A stretch of 64,000 nt of DNA, taken from Edaphochlamys debaryana (taxonomy: Eukaryota > Chlorophyta > Chlorophyceae > Chlamydomonadales). The notes below the pieces were generated by a model, which saw only the letters and a list, made by a program, of their open reading frames with translations, was not told the origin of the DNA and did no database searches. The stretch spans positions 282,560 to 346,559 of the forward strand of contig JAEHOE010000136.1 in NCBI GenBank assembly GCA_016858145.1. The letters run 5' to 3'. Shown piece by piece: positions 11,700-23,596 of this stretch. Every line of letters begins with the position of its first letter. The stretch's first letter is position 1. A program made the position numbers and the translations under genes.

Positions 11700-13949
11700 T
11701 CACACGAAGGGCCCCAGCTTGGCCGCCACTGCCGCCACCCAGCCCCGCTCCCGATCCGCCATGGCCCTGCGGGGGTCAAGTAAAGGCCGTGAAGGGAGGC
11801 ACACGACACGTCACGTGAAGTCCAGCCCCTGTACCCTTGGAGAACCGTGCACCCAGCCACCCACCCCGTTCGACCTGACCCCAGCACAGCAGCTCCCGCT
11901 CTCCCCACTTCACCCACCCGACCCCACCCACCCACCGTGCACCCACCAGCAGACCAGCAGCTCCCCACACCACCCCACCCCGCCCCCACCCACCTGGGCC
12001 GCTCCGAGAAGACCACCAGCACCCCCGGCCCCCCGCCCGCCGCCTCCACGTGCGCCGCGTACAGGCTCTGGGCGCCCGCGGGCAGCGCCGGCAGCGAGGC
12101 CGCGGCGCCGAAGCCCGAGCGCTCCGGCAGCCAGGAGGCGGGGGAGGAGCCAGAGGCAACCGCCGCCAGAGGGCCGCTGGCGGAGGCCAGGTCCTGCGGG
12201 GTTGGGGCGGGAGCACGTTGGCAGCGGGGACGGGTGCTCCTTTGCAGCGCCCAAGACAGAAGCCAGTCATCTACTCATCTCATTGCCCTGGCTTGCCGCC
12301 TGTCCTTCCCCGCCGGCCTGCCACTTGCCACGTGGCCACCTCCGTCCTCCCCTGGCGGTTGCTCTTGATGGCCCCCTCCCCACCTCCCCCCCCACACCTT
12401 GCCCAGGGCCGCCAGGGAGCCCGCCGTGTCGCCCGGCCGCACCGCCCCAGCGCCCACCGCCCCGCGCGCCATGAGCACACGCCCCCCCGCCGCCAGCACC
12501 ACTCCGCAGCAGTTGGTGTTCTTAAGCAGGGAGAAGGAGGCCCAGGCCAGCTCCTGGGGAGGGAGATAGGGAGGTTGAAAGGGCAGGGCTCGGGTTTGTA
12601 AAAGGGGACCCGGGCATTGCAGCGCGGCCCAGGGACGGGGACGTGACGGACCCCCTCGCCCTCCCCCCTTCACCAATGCACACACGGTTTCCCCTCCTCT
12701 ACCCCCCCCCCCCCGTCCCCCGCTTTCCCACATATTTACTCTAGCCTAGCCGCTCTAGACTACGCCACTTTCAGCGCAACTGCCTACACGCTCCAGTCGC
12801 CACTCGGAGGTCGGACCTTTCGCTCTGGGCATCGGTGCGCATCGGGCTCATTGGCTGCCGCTCCTACTCTTCTTCCGCTCTCCAGTTTGTCAGAAAATCA
12901 CCCCCGCTTTCCCCCACCTTTTTGGCCGCCTCCGGCAGCGACGGCTCCAGCAGGAAGCAGTTGGCCGCCCCCTCCACCGCCCCCGCCGCCTTCTGCCGCC
13001 CGCGCCCCGGCATGGCCTCGCGCAGGCGCTCCTCGATGTCGGGCACAAAGAGGCACAGCACCGCCAGCAGCGCACCCAGGTACTCGGCGCGGACCTGTCG
13101 GGGCGCGGAAGGGTGTGCGGAGGAAGGGCGAGGAGTTGAGGCGGGGAGGCCGGAGGAGAAGAGAGGGTCAGGGGCGGCTGGGGCTGTCTATCAGGACAGG
13201 GTCGAGCGGAGGCGGCCAGTAGCCTCCGGAGGTTGGGCGTGGCAGCGGCTGCCACACGGACCCATGAACGCCGTCCCTGCTACCCCCAGAGCCCTCCTCC
13301 GAAGAGCCGCATCCTCGTATCATCGTGTCACCTGTGCGTCGGGTGCCGGCTCCGCGCCCAGTACGTGGTTGAGCACCAGCAGGGCGCCGATGGCCACACC
13401 CACGACGCGCGGGATGAAGCGGTCCTCGAAGCCCGGGATGCCCAGCGTGAAGCGGAACACGGCCACGTCGATGTCCTCATCGCCCAGGCCACCACCGCCT
13501 CCTGGAGGCAAGTTCGGGTGGGGGAGGGGGTGGGAGATTGAGCGGGGAGTGCGGGAGGGGGGGGGCTGTTGAGCAGCGTGGGGAGCTCGGCGTGAGGAGC
13601 TATGGACATGGGGATGGGATGGTTTGTCCAGACCACCGGGCCTGACTGCTGGCTGTGGGTGATGAGGTGTGGTGGGCAGCTAGAAATTGGAACGCGTGGT
13701 GGCGTAGCTCGAAAGCTGAAGTTGCGTGGCTGGCTTGCAGGAAAATTGCTGCCAAAATTGCCCAAGCCCCGGGCGGAATGTGCTGCCAACGGCCACCCAA
13801 TTGCTCTTACGTTTGCTCTCCGCTTGTGCTCGCGACAGTCTCCGCGGTTGTGGAGCCGCGACGCCCTGGCTCGGCGCGAGCGCCGCTCGCCTGAGCCTCT
13901 GCCGCAGCAGTGGGCATGTTAGCCCTCGCGCTACTAATGAGGACTGCAT
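11700..13949 (-). CDS. CCB2: CCB2, cofactor assembly factor of cytochrome b6f (heme ci attachment)
   Basis: Six exons on the minus strand: 13949-13811, 13501-13332, 13094-12918, 12553-12398, 12193-11994 and 11766-11700. All are GT-AG with matching phases; 302 residues. The core reads VAVFRFTLGIPGFEDRFIPR, then VVGVAIGALLVLNHVLG (membrane helix 1), LGALLAVLCLFVPDIEERL (helix 2), ELAWASFSLLKNTNCCGVVL, and a DRERGWVAAVAAKL tail. This order matches plant CCB2 (HCF208). CCB2 acts with CCB1, CCB3 and CCB4 in the thylakoid membrane to attach heme ci covalently to cytochrome b6. Residues 1-46 are Arg/Ser/Ala-rich with no acidic run and serve as a chloroplast transit peptide. CCB4 shares the fold, but the LLKNTN and terminal DR.R.W motifs favour CCB2. 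Confidence 0.85.
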
Positions 13950-15031
13950 GTTGGTAAAGCAGGGTCGCGGAGTATGGCTCTCGCGGTCGGTCGGTGGACC
14001 TCGACCACTCGCCGCGTGGCATGTGCGGTACCCGGCCGTCTGCTCGGCCGTCACTGCCGCGCCCTCCGCCCCGCCGCATTTGGGCCCTCAGGCGCAAGAC
14101 GCCGCCCGTTTAGGCGAGCACACCAAGCGGAACAGCAGGCGGAAGACGCGGGCAGGCCAAAGGTCAAAGGGACAAGGGTGGGTGGCAGGGTGGGCTGGTG
14201 GGGCAGGTGGGCGGCTCTTCTTGTCTTCTTCCGTGGTACTGTCGAGGGGCCGCATACTTGTGTGAAGGGTTAATGCCCCCTAGGAAAGGGCTTTAAAAGG
14301 TGCAGCGATACGGGCACAAGCGGCGTCATACCTGGAACACAACAAGATGAGAGCTCTTCTCTGACAGAGGACTTCACAGTTCACACGTGCACCGCCCCAC
14401 GTTGAGTGCACGGCGCCAAGCGGCCAGGCCCCTGCCCTCTGAGCATGTATCAAGGCCCAGCACGCATTCCACATGTCTTGCACCTGGCCACGCGTCTGCA
14501 CGAGGGCTGTCATCCCCGACCTCTTCCTAGCCCGCACCAGCTTGTACATGCTCTGCCATGCTCAGCGCCAAAGGGGAATGTGCCGTACACGCACCGCGCC
14601 GTCATGCGTCATGCTCAGCCAGCAGTTCTACGAATAGGGGGGTCTGTCCTCCTCACGACAGGGAAAAGGGCTGAGCCCCAAACCCGGCGAGGCCGGGCAG
14701 CACTGGGGCCGCGCATTCAAGCACCAAGCCCCACTGCGCTAAGACATTGCGGGCTGGGCCGTGGGAGGTCCGATCAAAATGCGCTTCTGAACCTTAGCTT
14801 TCCGCCCAGACCTGCTCTTGGACCCACCTCAGCTTGTCCGACCTTGTCCAATCAAAACTCGTGCGGCAGGCGGATCCGCCCCCGCCGGACACCCTCGCAA
14901 ACAATACCCTACTACCGCATCCACGATACACCCAAAGCCCCGGACGCCAATCTGCCGGCCCGCCCGTTTACCCTGCACCAATCCCAGGCCCATCCCAGGC
15001 CCGGGCCTGGGCCCGCTCGAGTCGGGCCCCG
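13950..15031 (-). other. Spacer between the TPR gene and CCB2 (same strand)
   Basis: About 1.08 kb holding the TPR gene's 3' UTR and the CCB2 promoter and leader. No TTACA (minus-strand TGTAA) was seen, so the TPR 3' end is unmarked. No other gene is supported. Confidence 0.4.
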
Positions 15032-18000
15032 CTAGAGCGCCGGCAGGCTCTTGAGCTCCAGGAACGCGTTGAGGGACTTGTAGATGGCGGGGGGCCAGCG
15101 GCGGTCGAAGCGGAGCCACGAGTAGTCCTTGTAGCGGGGGTCGTCCACGCGGTTCCTTTTTGGGAAAAGAGGAGGGGGGCAATAGGGAGAGTTTGAAGCT
15201 GAGCGGGAGAGCGTCGTTTTGCCAGTGGGAGCGGCGGAGAAGGGAGAGGGGAGGGGTGGGGGGAGCGGGTCAGTCACCCGCCAGTCCCACCAGCCGTCAA
15301 TCCTCAGCATGCCAGTCGTCATGCACACCCCCTGACCTGCTGACCCCCCCCCCCCCACTCCGCCCCCCCCCCCCTCCCAGGCACCCCGTCCCGCTTCCCC
15401 CCCCGCACACGCGCTCACCACTGCACCTCCGCCTCCGCCTCCTTGCCGATGCTCCACAGCGCCCCCGCCAGCGCCGCCCGCATGTCGGTGTAGTCGGGGT
15501 AGCGCCGGAGCAGGTTGCGCATCTCCCTGAAGGGGGGAAGAGGGAGGGGGAGGGGAAGGGGAGGGGATCAAGAGGGGAGGGTTTAGAGGGGCAGGCGTTA
15601 CGGCCAGAGACGAGTGAAGAAGGAGGGGGAGGGAGGGGAGCAGGGGCGTGCGGGCAGGACGGGGTGAACGGTTGTACCAGCACCGGGGCCACAACGGGTC
15701 CGATCCTGGCCGAGCGCACAGGCGTGGAGAGGTGGCGCTGGCAGGCCCCACCTCACCGCACACTGCCCCCCCACACCTGGTGATGGCCCCCACACGCAAA
15801 GTGACACCAAACGCACGGGTGCAAATAAGCCACAAGCATACGATCCTCACCTGATGGACTCCTCCGTGCGCCCGACCTCGAACAGAGCCAGGGCCCGGTT
15901 GCCCGCGGCACCCGCGTAGGAGGCGGGGGCGAGCTGAACGGCACGGCCTGGAGTGGAGGGGTGGAGCGTGGAGGGATGTTGGAGTGGGGGCGGGGGCAGC
16001 AGGGCTGGGAAGTGACCGACCCGGTAACAGTTGTAACTGCCCCGTAACTGCCCCGTGCGCCCCTGTCAAACCATAGCCGTGTCACCCCCTCCCCCCTCAC
16101 CGTAGTACTCCACGGCATCCTCCCACTTGCCCAGACCGCCTGGGGTTGTGGGCGGACGGGGACGGTAACGGGGGCGTGAGCGCGGGTCGAAAGAGGAGGA
16201 GACCACACGGGGAGTGTGGTGCTTACGGGGCCGGCCCACACGTGCCCCCGGCCAAACCCCCGACCCGCCCTCTCTCTCTCCCCGCTCCTCCCCCATTCTC
16301 GCCACCCACCTCCGCTTGCCTTCCCCCTCCCCCCGACCCCTCACCGCTAGCGTTCCCCAGGTTGTTCCAGCCCGCCGGGTCGTTGGGCGCCGCCGCCAGC
16401 ACGGCCCGGTAGTCACTGACCGCCTCGTCGAAGCGGCCCAGCGCCTCCAGAGCCACACCCCTGCGGTTGGCGGTTAGCAGTCAGTGGTTGGCGCCCCCAG
16501 CACATGTCGCACGCACGGCAGAGCCCTGCACGCGCCGCAACTTCCCAGCCCCCAAAGTGTTGAGCACGGGGTCCATCGGCCCCAAAGCCGCCCAGGGCCG
16601 CAGCACGCACAGCACGGCCCCAACACGCGCAAGCCACGGCCCCCAGCACGCGCAGCACGGGCCCCACCTGTTGAGCACGGGGTCCACGGACCAGGGGCAC
16701 AGGGCGATGGCGGTGTTGTAGTCCGTCAGGGCCTCCTGGGGGGATGAGGGAGCGGGGGGGGAAAGAGGGAGGGGGGATCGCTCCAGGCCACGCTGGCCGT
16801 GCACGAGTCAGGGCCCCATCATCCCGTTCTGTTCCACGCCCTCCTCCCCTTCGCAGTCCCCCACCCCCCGCACCTCCAGCCTGCCCTGGCGGCTGCGTGC
16901 GTTGCCGCGGTTGCCGTAGGCCCGGCCGACCTAGAAGGAGGGCGGGAAGGGTGGCAGCTGCTCAGGCGGATGTGGGAGCGGGCGTCAGAGCCAGCGATGC
17001 AGTCCGCGAACGGCATACAACACCTTGTACGGCACGTTGCCGCCGCCACCAGGCCTAACCTCAGCCCCTAGGGGCCAAGCCCCTGACCCCCGACCCATTA
17101 CAGCGCCACTCGCCGCGCGGTGAGCGCAGTGTGTACGGTGGTACGGCAGGTCTGTACGGCGGCTCTCACCAGGTCGGGCACCCAGGGGCGGTCCATGCGC
17201 TCGTACTTGTTGATGATGGCGGTCCAGCCCGCCTCCTCCTCGGCCAGGGAGGGGGCGTTGAGGGCGCCCTGCAGCATAGAGGCGGCCTCGCGGAGGTCGG
17301 GGTCCTGGGGGGAAGGGTGGGGGTGGGTGGCGGAGAAATGCGTTCAGAAAGAAGGGAGGATTTTGGGGGGTCAATGGGCACCGCGGGGGTGATGATTGGG
17401 CAAGGGGTGGAAGGCGGGCCAGGAGAGTGGCGCTGTGGCGGGCCACCGAGGCTTTCGTTTCGGCTGCCGGCCCCCAGCCAGAGACGTAGCGCGACGCACC
17501 GTGGGGTCGTACTTGGATTGGTCCGGGGCGATGGAGGGGGTGATGACGGGCACGGGGAGTGGCGTGGGGTCTGCGGGGTGGGGGTGGAAGGGCGCAGCAG
17601 CAATCAGGACCTTGGTCAGGGCAGGGCAGGCGGGGCCAGGCCGGGCCTGAGCAAGGTTTAGGAGGCTGAGGCGGACTCTGCGGGTTGTGGTGGAAGGGGA
17701 GGGCGTGAGGCCATAGGCAGTTGAGTCCGGGTTAGGAAACGAGGGGCTGGGGCAGGGGCTCGGGACCGCCACACAGGGGAGAGAGTTCGAATGGCCACAG
17801 AAGTGCATCGCCTCACCAGCACGAGCCGGGCTGTCAGTGGTGATCGTCGAGACAAAAGGAAGAAGCGCAAGAAGCATGTCGCGACGGCTGGGTCCAGCTC
17901 GCGAGGAAGGTGCCATGTCGGCATTCGCGCTTGCGCGCAAGAGAGCTAATGGACGACATTGCACCGCTGGCCGCCTCAGTCGCGCATGTGATGCAGATGC

Positions 18001-18045
18001 AGATAGCACTGATCCCGGCCTCGACGCCGCGAACGATGTCGCCAT
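15032..18045 (-). CDS. Chloroplast lumenal tetratricopeptide-repeat protein
   Basis: Ten exons on the minus strand: 18045-17817, 17570-17500, 17304-17170, 16930-16874, 16735-16668, 16460-16345, 16139-16101, 15947-15851, 15526-15419 and 15155-15032. All are GT-AG and phase-consistent; 347 residues. TPR landmarks are AYGNRGNARSRQGRLEEAL, NRGVALEALGRFDEAVSDY, PAGWNNLGNASGGLGKWEDA and NRALALFEVGRTEESI. The C-terminus is RWPPAIYKSLNAFLELKSL. The same architecture is seen in Arabidopsis plastid-lumen TPR proteins of the At2g37400 type. The N-terminus is bipartite: a transit peptide, then a twin-Arg signal (SRRDMLLALLPFVS, Arg54-Arg55) ending in Ala-Arg-Ala at 74-76. This predicts Tat export to the thylakoid lumen. 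Biochemical role unknown. It is divergent from VTE3 and upstream of CCB2 on the same strand. Confidence 0.85.
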
Positions 18046-18850
18046 TGCTCAACGCGGCCTGGACGGAACGGGAACTTCGCCGACAGCCGAGCGACTCTGT
18101 TGCGATGGGCTAGAGTGTGCCGGAGTTCAAAGCCCTCTGGCTCGGATAGGTGCCTGGCGCGATCGTGATCCCCTGAAGCGCACAGGCCACGCCGTTGTGT
18201 ATGCTGCACAGCCTGGCACAGCCTGCCGTACGCGTTGTACGGCAGATCCTGGGCGGAGTCCTCGCCACTCAGACTCCCTTGAGTGAGCGAGAGCGGCTGG
18301 GCTCGGTGAAACGGGCGGGGAGCTGTGAGCGGGTAGCAGTGAGCGACGAAAGGCGCTGCTCTCGACATCGGGTACATGGCGGGGCGCCACGGGCGCACCA
18401 AGGGACCACCCCGCGCGCAGCCAGACCAGCCCCTGGAGAGACCTGGCGTGGTCTGTGATCCGGCTGATTCCTGCAGCTGCGCACGACACGCAGGGGTGGC
18501 CAGGCAACCCGTGTCCTCCACCAGAGGCCGCCGGCAAGGACGGCCAGGCCGCCGCGAGTCCCCCGAAGACCCCCCCTCGTCATATGTACTGGCCCTGGGC
18601 TCCCGCTGTCCGACTTGCTGTACTGGTGCCCACACCTGCCTACCCGATAAGCCAAGGCCTCTCCTGCGAACGGAATACGGCTGCCGCCTGCTGCCGTACG
18701 CCGCACTGCACGACACGTACCCGGGCGGGCCACCAGGCAACCCCGCTGCCATCATTTCCTGCTATCGCGCTAGCTCACGGCGACACACGCGTGTCCCCCC
18801 TCACCCTTGCGAGACTATTGCTCGCGGCCCGCTGCATACACCCACAGACC
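18046..18850. promoter_or_regulatory. Divergent promoter region, TPR gene (-) and VTE3 (+)
   Basis: 805 bases separate the two start codons, so both promoters and leaders must lie here. No core element is obvious. An open frame runs through much of it on the plus strand upstream of the VTE3 ATG, but it has no transit-peptide character. I take the ATG at 18851 as the start. Confidence 0.5.
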
Positions 18851-21800
18851 ATGCAGCTCGGAAGCCATCCATCCACGGCCTTGGGCCAAGCGCGCCCTGG
18901 CCCCTCGCTTCCACTGCGCGGAGCTCTCCCCCGACCGAGTGTGCTCTCGTCGCGTAGGGCTAGCGTAGTGGGCCAGGCGACCGTGCATCGCGATCCATCG
19001 GCACTCCGGCTTGTGCAGCACAAGAACGAGGCCTACTGGTTCTATGCTGGTGGGCTTTCGGTTCTGTGCACAGCATCATGGTCGCGGCGACAAACTGCGT
19101 GTGGTGTCGAAAACACCGGCATGCTTCGCCTGGCACTCTTGCAGGGCTCAGCCAGGTGTATGACCACATCGTCAACCCGGGGCACTGGACCGAGGATATG
19201 CGTGAGGGTGAGGAAGGAAGGGTTAACGCCAGCTGCATCTCGATCGAGGGCCGTCTGACGCGCGCGCTGCGTCAACACAGATGCGCTGAAGCCGGCGATG
19301 CTGAATGACCCCAAGCTCAAGGTCGTGGATGTCGGCGGTGGCACGGGCTTCTGCACTCTCGGTGTCGTCGCTGCGGGCATCCCGCCGGAGAACGTGGGTG
19401 GCAGCTCTCAAACTGGGGGGGAGGGGGCAGCCTGTTCACGGATGCGGGAGGGCAGAGAGCTGCACGGGACTAGCAGTGCTGAGGTGCAGGAGCGGCCCCG
19501 GGGAACCCGGCAGGGGGCCAGAGGCGCGGGGGTCGGGGCCAGAGCCACGTGTCCGCTGTGGTGTCCCCGGCTCGGGACACCCGAGCCCACGTCCGTGCCC
19601 CCGTGTCTCACTCTCCCTCCTCGCACTCCCTCCTCCACCATCACGCCTCCCTACTTCCCTCACCCTGCCCTCCTGCCCTCCCTCTGCCCCCCTCTCCCCT
19701 CCTCTCCCCACCCCCCCGACCCAGATCACGCTCATGGACCAGTCCCCCCACCAGCTGGCCAAGGCCAAGGCCAAGCCGGCGCTCAAGGGGGTCACCATCC
19801 TCGAGGTGGGGCATGGAGGGGGGGAGGGGCGGTGCAGGGGGCAGGCCGTGGGTTGTGGGGAAAGGGGGACACCTACCTAGCTGTCTCCCAATCACCCGTC
19901 GTCCGGCGGCGGCAGCAGCCCGGTGGGCAAGCTCGCCCTGGGACATGGCGGGTCCAAGTCACCAAGCCAGCACCGCCCTGGAAGCTCGGTTGTGGGCTCG
20001 ACCGGAGGGGCCCTCGGCGCTATTCATTGAGCAGCCACGAAGAGACCGCTCAGGGCCTGAGGGGCCCAGCGCCCGGGATGGACACGGAGCAGGGCACAGG
20101 GCGCTCGCAGCTGCAAGCAGGGGAGGGGACGAGCGGAGGACCAGGCGGAGATGCACAGCCGCGAGGACAGGGGGAGCACGCGCCCCGGTGCTGCGTGTGG
20201 GGTGCGGCCCGAGGGCGGCCGGCAGGCGCGCAGGCCGGCCCGCGGATGGCGCACGACCGGCAGGGGTTCGGGCAGGACTCGGAAGTACCGCACGGAGCCC
20301 TACGGCCGGGCTCCTTCGGGCCCTGTGGCCACCCACGCGGAGCCTGGCCCGACCCTGGGCGGCGGCGGAGGAGGAGGAGCGTACGTCGCCCGGGGGCCGA
20401 CACAGTGCCCCACATGGGGCCGACCCACATCGCCGTGTGCAGTCCAGTTGCGGCGGGGGAGCGCTCCCGGGCGAGAGTCTGGGGAGGGGCGACACGGGGA
20501 GAGGGGGGCGCACGGCGGCGTGGTGGGGAGGCAGCCCTCTCCGCCATGCCGGCCCTGCCTTCCCTCCTGCGGGGAGCTGCCATGGCGCAGGGGCCCCGGC
20601 GGAAGCGCAGGCACGAGCCGGCCCCTCCGCGGTGCACGCCCCGCCCCTGGCCCCGACTGCCGGATACCGCCCAGCGCAGTGACTACGACACCCCCGCCTC
20701 CCTGCCCCCCAGCTTAGACCGCACTCGATAACCGCACCCCACCCACAACCACAACCACAACCATCTGCCCTCCTCCCCTCTTCCTCCCCGCTCAGCCACA
20801 AACAACCCCTCCTGCCTTCCGCTCTCCAACCTATGGTTATGGTATATAAACACCTGTTCCCTTCCCCCTTTCCCCTCCCCAGGGCGACGCCGAGGACCTG
20901 CCCTTCCCCACGGACACGTTTGACCGCTACGTGTCGGCTGGGTCCATCGAGTACTGGCCCGAGCCGCAGCGGGGCATCCGCGAGGCCTACCGCGTGGTCA
21001 AGGAGGGGGGCCTGGCCTGCATGATCGGCCCCGTGCACCCCACGCACCCCGTGTCGCGCTTCTTCGCGGACGTGAGGGCGGGGCGGGGAGAGGGAAGGGG
21101 GGGGGGTTGAAGGGAGGGAAGAGGAGGTGGGAGGTGCGAGGCGGGCGGAGTGTGTAAAGCACGTAGTGCACTGTGCTGGGCTCTGTCTGGGTGGCGCAGG
21201 GCTCAGCACGGGTGCGGGTCTGGTCGTGGCTTGCGCTCACGTGCGTCTCGCGGTGGCCCCTTTCCTCGTAGGCGTGGATGCTCTTCCCCAAGGAGGAGGA
21301 GTACATCGAGGTGCGCATATGCCGTACCATACGCCGTACCGTGCGCGCCCCGGCCTGCTCCTCGCTTGACCGCGCCGGAGCATACGGACCGGGGCTAGCG
21401 CAGTGCGCGCGCAGCGTCTAGGAGAAGCGCCCCAGGAGGAGAGCGCGCGAAGAGGGTCGCGGGCCTGCCCCCCCTGTCCCCAGCCTTGACACCCGCTGCC
21501 GCCCTCCCCCCCCCTCCCCCTCCACCCCCCCAGTGGTTCACCAAGGCCGGCTTCACCGACGTCAAGATGACCCGCATCGGGCCCAAGTGGTACCGGGGGG
21601 TGCGGCGGCACGGGCTCATCATGGGCTGCTCCGTGACGGGCATCAAGCCCAAGGTGTGTGTGGGGGGGCTCCCCGGGGGACTCTTGTGGGGGGCTCTTGT
21701 GGGGTGCTCTGGTGGGGGGCTCTGGTGGGGGGCTCTTGTGGGGGGCTCTGGTGGGGGGCTAAGCGCGGTCCTGGGCAGGAGGCTTCGGGCGGAGCGGACC

Positions 21801-22467
21801 GGTCCCGAAGTCGGAGCGAGAGGGTCAGCGCTACTGGTAACAGGCGCTGCCGTCCCATCTAGCCCCGGCAACCCGCTGTCCCCGCCCAACTGTGCGCATC
21901 GGGCTGGCCGGCCGCCACCTGATGGTTTCTCGTTTATCAAAAACTCACCTCAACTCGCCCCTTCTCCCCCCCCAGGCCGGGGATTCCCCCCTGGTCATGG
22001 GCCCCAAGGCCGAGGTGAGCGGCAAGGCCAACACCAACCCCTTCACCTTCCTGCTGCGCCTGCTGCTGGGCACGGCCGCGGGCTTCTACTACTTCGTGCT
22101 GCCCATCTACGTGAGGACTGAGCAGGGGGGGGGCGGGGGGGTGTTGCGGGCGGGTTCGTGTGTGTATGTGCCTGGGGACGGCGGCGGGCTAGGTCTGATA
22201 GACGCACGCTACTTCGTGCTGCCATCTACGTGAGCAGGGGGGGCGGCGGGTGTGTGTGTGTGTTACGTGTGGAATGGCGGTCTCTCGCAGCGGAAGGGTT
22301 AGCGTGGAGTTGGCTGAGGCCCCGCTGAGGTAACGCACCTGCCCTCCACCCCCTGCCTTTTCACCTTTCCGTTCCTTGACCTCTCGCCTCTGTGCCCCTT
22401 CAATTCTTTTTCGCATCCGCAGATGTACGTGAAGAACCTGGTGTGGCCCAAGAACTGGGAGATGTAA
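18851..22467 (+). CDS. VTE3: MPBQ/MSBQ methyltransferase (tocopherol and plastoquinone synthesis), chloroplast
   Basis: Nine exons: 18851-19049, 19145-19207, 19281-19393, 19725-19805, 20883-21071, 21272-21310, 21534-21653, 21976-22110 and 22423-22467. All are GT-AG and in phase; 327 residues. It methylates 2-methyl-6-phytylbenzoquinol and the solanesyl analogue at the plastid inner envelope, giving tocopherol and plastoquinone precursors. Visible: HKNEAYWFY, DHIVNPGHWTEDMR, SAM motif I VVDVGGGTGF, DQSPHQLAKAK, GDAEDLPFPTDTFDRYVSAG, SIEYWPEPQRGIREAYRV and IGPKWYRGVRRHGLIMG. Near the end a hydrophobic helix (FLLRLLLGTAAGFYYFVLPIY) provides the membrane anchor known in plant VTE3/APG1. Residues 1 to about 45 form a Pro/Ser/Arg transit peptide. 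Intron 4 (19806-20882) is unusually long at 1077 bases. Confidence 0.95.
21656..21770 (+). repeat. Minisatellite at the start of VTE3 intron 7
   Basis: Tandem ~17-18-bp units of the CTCTTGTGGGGGG / CTCTGGTGGGGGG type begin a few bases after the splice donor. About six units, with alternating TT and GG variants. Confidence 0.8.
22086..22234 (+). repeat. Tandem duplication of the VTE3 exon 8/intron 8 junction
   Basis: The last ~25 bases of exon 8 plus its GTGAG donor (22086-22115) recur at 22209-22234 inside intron 8, with one C missing, followed by a similar G-rich run. The period is about 122 bases. The copy has no acceptor in front of it, so it is probably not an exon. Confidence 0.8.
22463..22467 (+). 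terminator. TGTAA signal overlapping the VTE3 stop codon
   Basis: The last bases of the VTE3 coding sequence, ATG followed by TAA, spell TGTAA. I saw no other TGTAA before the PURH start at 23597. Confidence 0.45.
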
Positions 22468-23596
22468 GGGGTGGCAGCCGGAACGCTCCGGGAGGGGGGG
22501 CAACCGCCCTATTCAGCTGGCAGAGCAACCTCGTGGCAGCCAGGTAGCCAGGCACAGACAGCAAGCTAAGGGGCTGGGCCAACAGCCAAGGGGGCTGGAG
22601 GCTGGGGCGTGGGGGCCGGGAGCCCACGCCTGCACGGCAGGCGCAGCGAAACGCTGGGCCGTGCGGGGAGGTCCGGAGGGCGATTGGAGGATAGCGCCTG
22701 GCGAAGCTGGAGCAGCGGCTCGGCTGTTTCGCCCCCAAGCGTTCGATGCGGAGCGCCGATACCTGTGCTGACTGGACCGAGGGGGCCCCGAGCCTCTGGT
22801 GGGCCCCTGTCTGGCTGGGTAAGAGGTCGGGGCTGGAGGGAGGAGGTTGCTGACGGACTCGTGTGGTGCGTGTGTGGAAGGGGGAACGTGAGGACCAAGG
22901 CAGACATGGGGGGGGGGCAAGGAGCATGCCGCATGCGGCACCTGCACAGTACACAGGCGGGGCGCTGGCTTTATCTTTCATGCATTGACTTGGGGAAGAA
23001 ATGGGAGGCCGGAAGTCACAACCGGGAAGAGTTGAGGCCGGACGAGTTGAGGCGGACAAATTGAGCTGAGAGGAGTGAGGAGGGCGCGTGGAGGTCGGGG
23101 CTGCGGTCGGACGAACTCATCGGACGTTGAAGTTGGAGTTGTTTTGGGGCTCAGCCGCCGCCGTCAGGCAGCCATCCTTGTCGCATCGAAGGGCCAATTG
23201 CTAATGGTGTTGGCTGCGAACTGCGGACTTCGGCATGCCGACGTGCAACACCCTCGGTCGCTTCGGGTCCAACCACGAGCCCCGCGGCGTCAGAAGCAGC
23301 AGCACACCCGTGTAGACGCTTCGCGCTGTGAAGCGACTCGGATTGCCCGCCTCGCCCGCAACATCCATGCGCGCGGGCGGTCCAGCGGAGGAGGAGGAGG
23401 CGCCAAGGAACACAAAGAGAGATCACAGAGTAACTAGCTGCGGGCAGCGCGAGCGACCGCTCTGCAAGCTTGCACGCCCCACGTGCGAATGGGCCCACTC
23501 ATTGGCTCTCACGTTTGGCGTGGTGCGCTCCGCCCATTTAGAGCCAGTCTCTTGTTCGAGTTCGCGAGTATCGTGTGTTCAGTGCACATAACAGAA
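22468..23596 (+). other. Intergenic region between VTE3 and PURH
   Basis: 1.13 kb without a supportable gene, tRNA or repeat. It includes the PURH promoter and leader. Confidence 0.4.

Noticed and set aside
13680..14054. Upstream ATG giving a longer CCB2 N-terminus
   Set aside because: The ATG at 13949 gives a compact Arg/Ser/Ala transit peptide and a clean AAAC|GTAAG donor. The longer reading adds sequence without targeting character.
18455..18850. N-terminal extension of VTE3
   Set aside because: The frame is open upstream, but the sequence lacks transit-peptide composition, and the ATG at 18851 gives a normal-length protein.
19298..20731. 477-codon open frame through VTE3 intron 4
   Set aside because: It spans exon 3, intron 3, exon 4 and intron 4 in a non-VTE3 frame; exon 5 resumes the methyltransferase sequence only if the intron is removed.
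22468..23596. Possible tRNA or other RNA gene
   Set aside because: No cloverleaf-compatible arms and no B-box-like GGTTCGA context with a matching acceptor stem.
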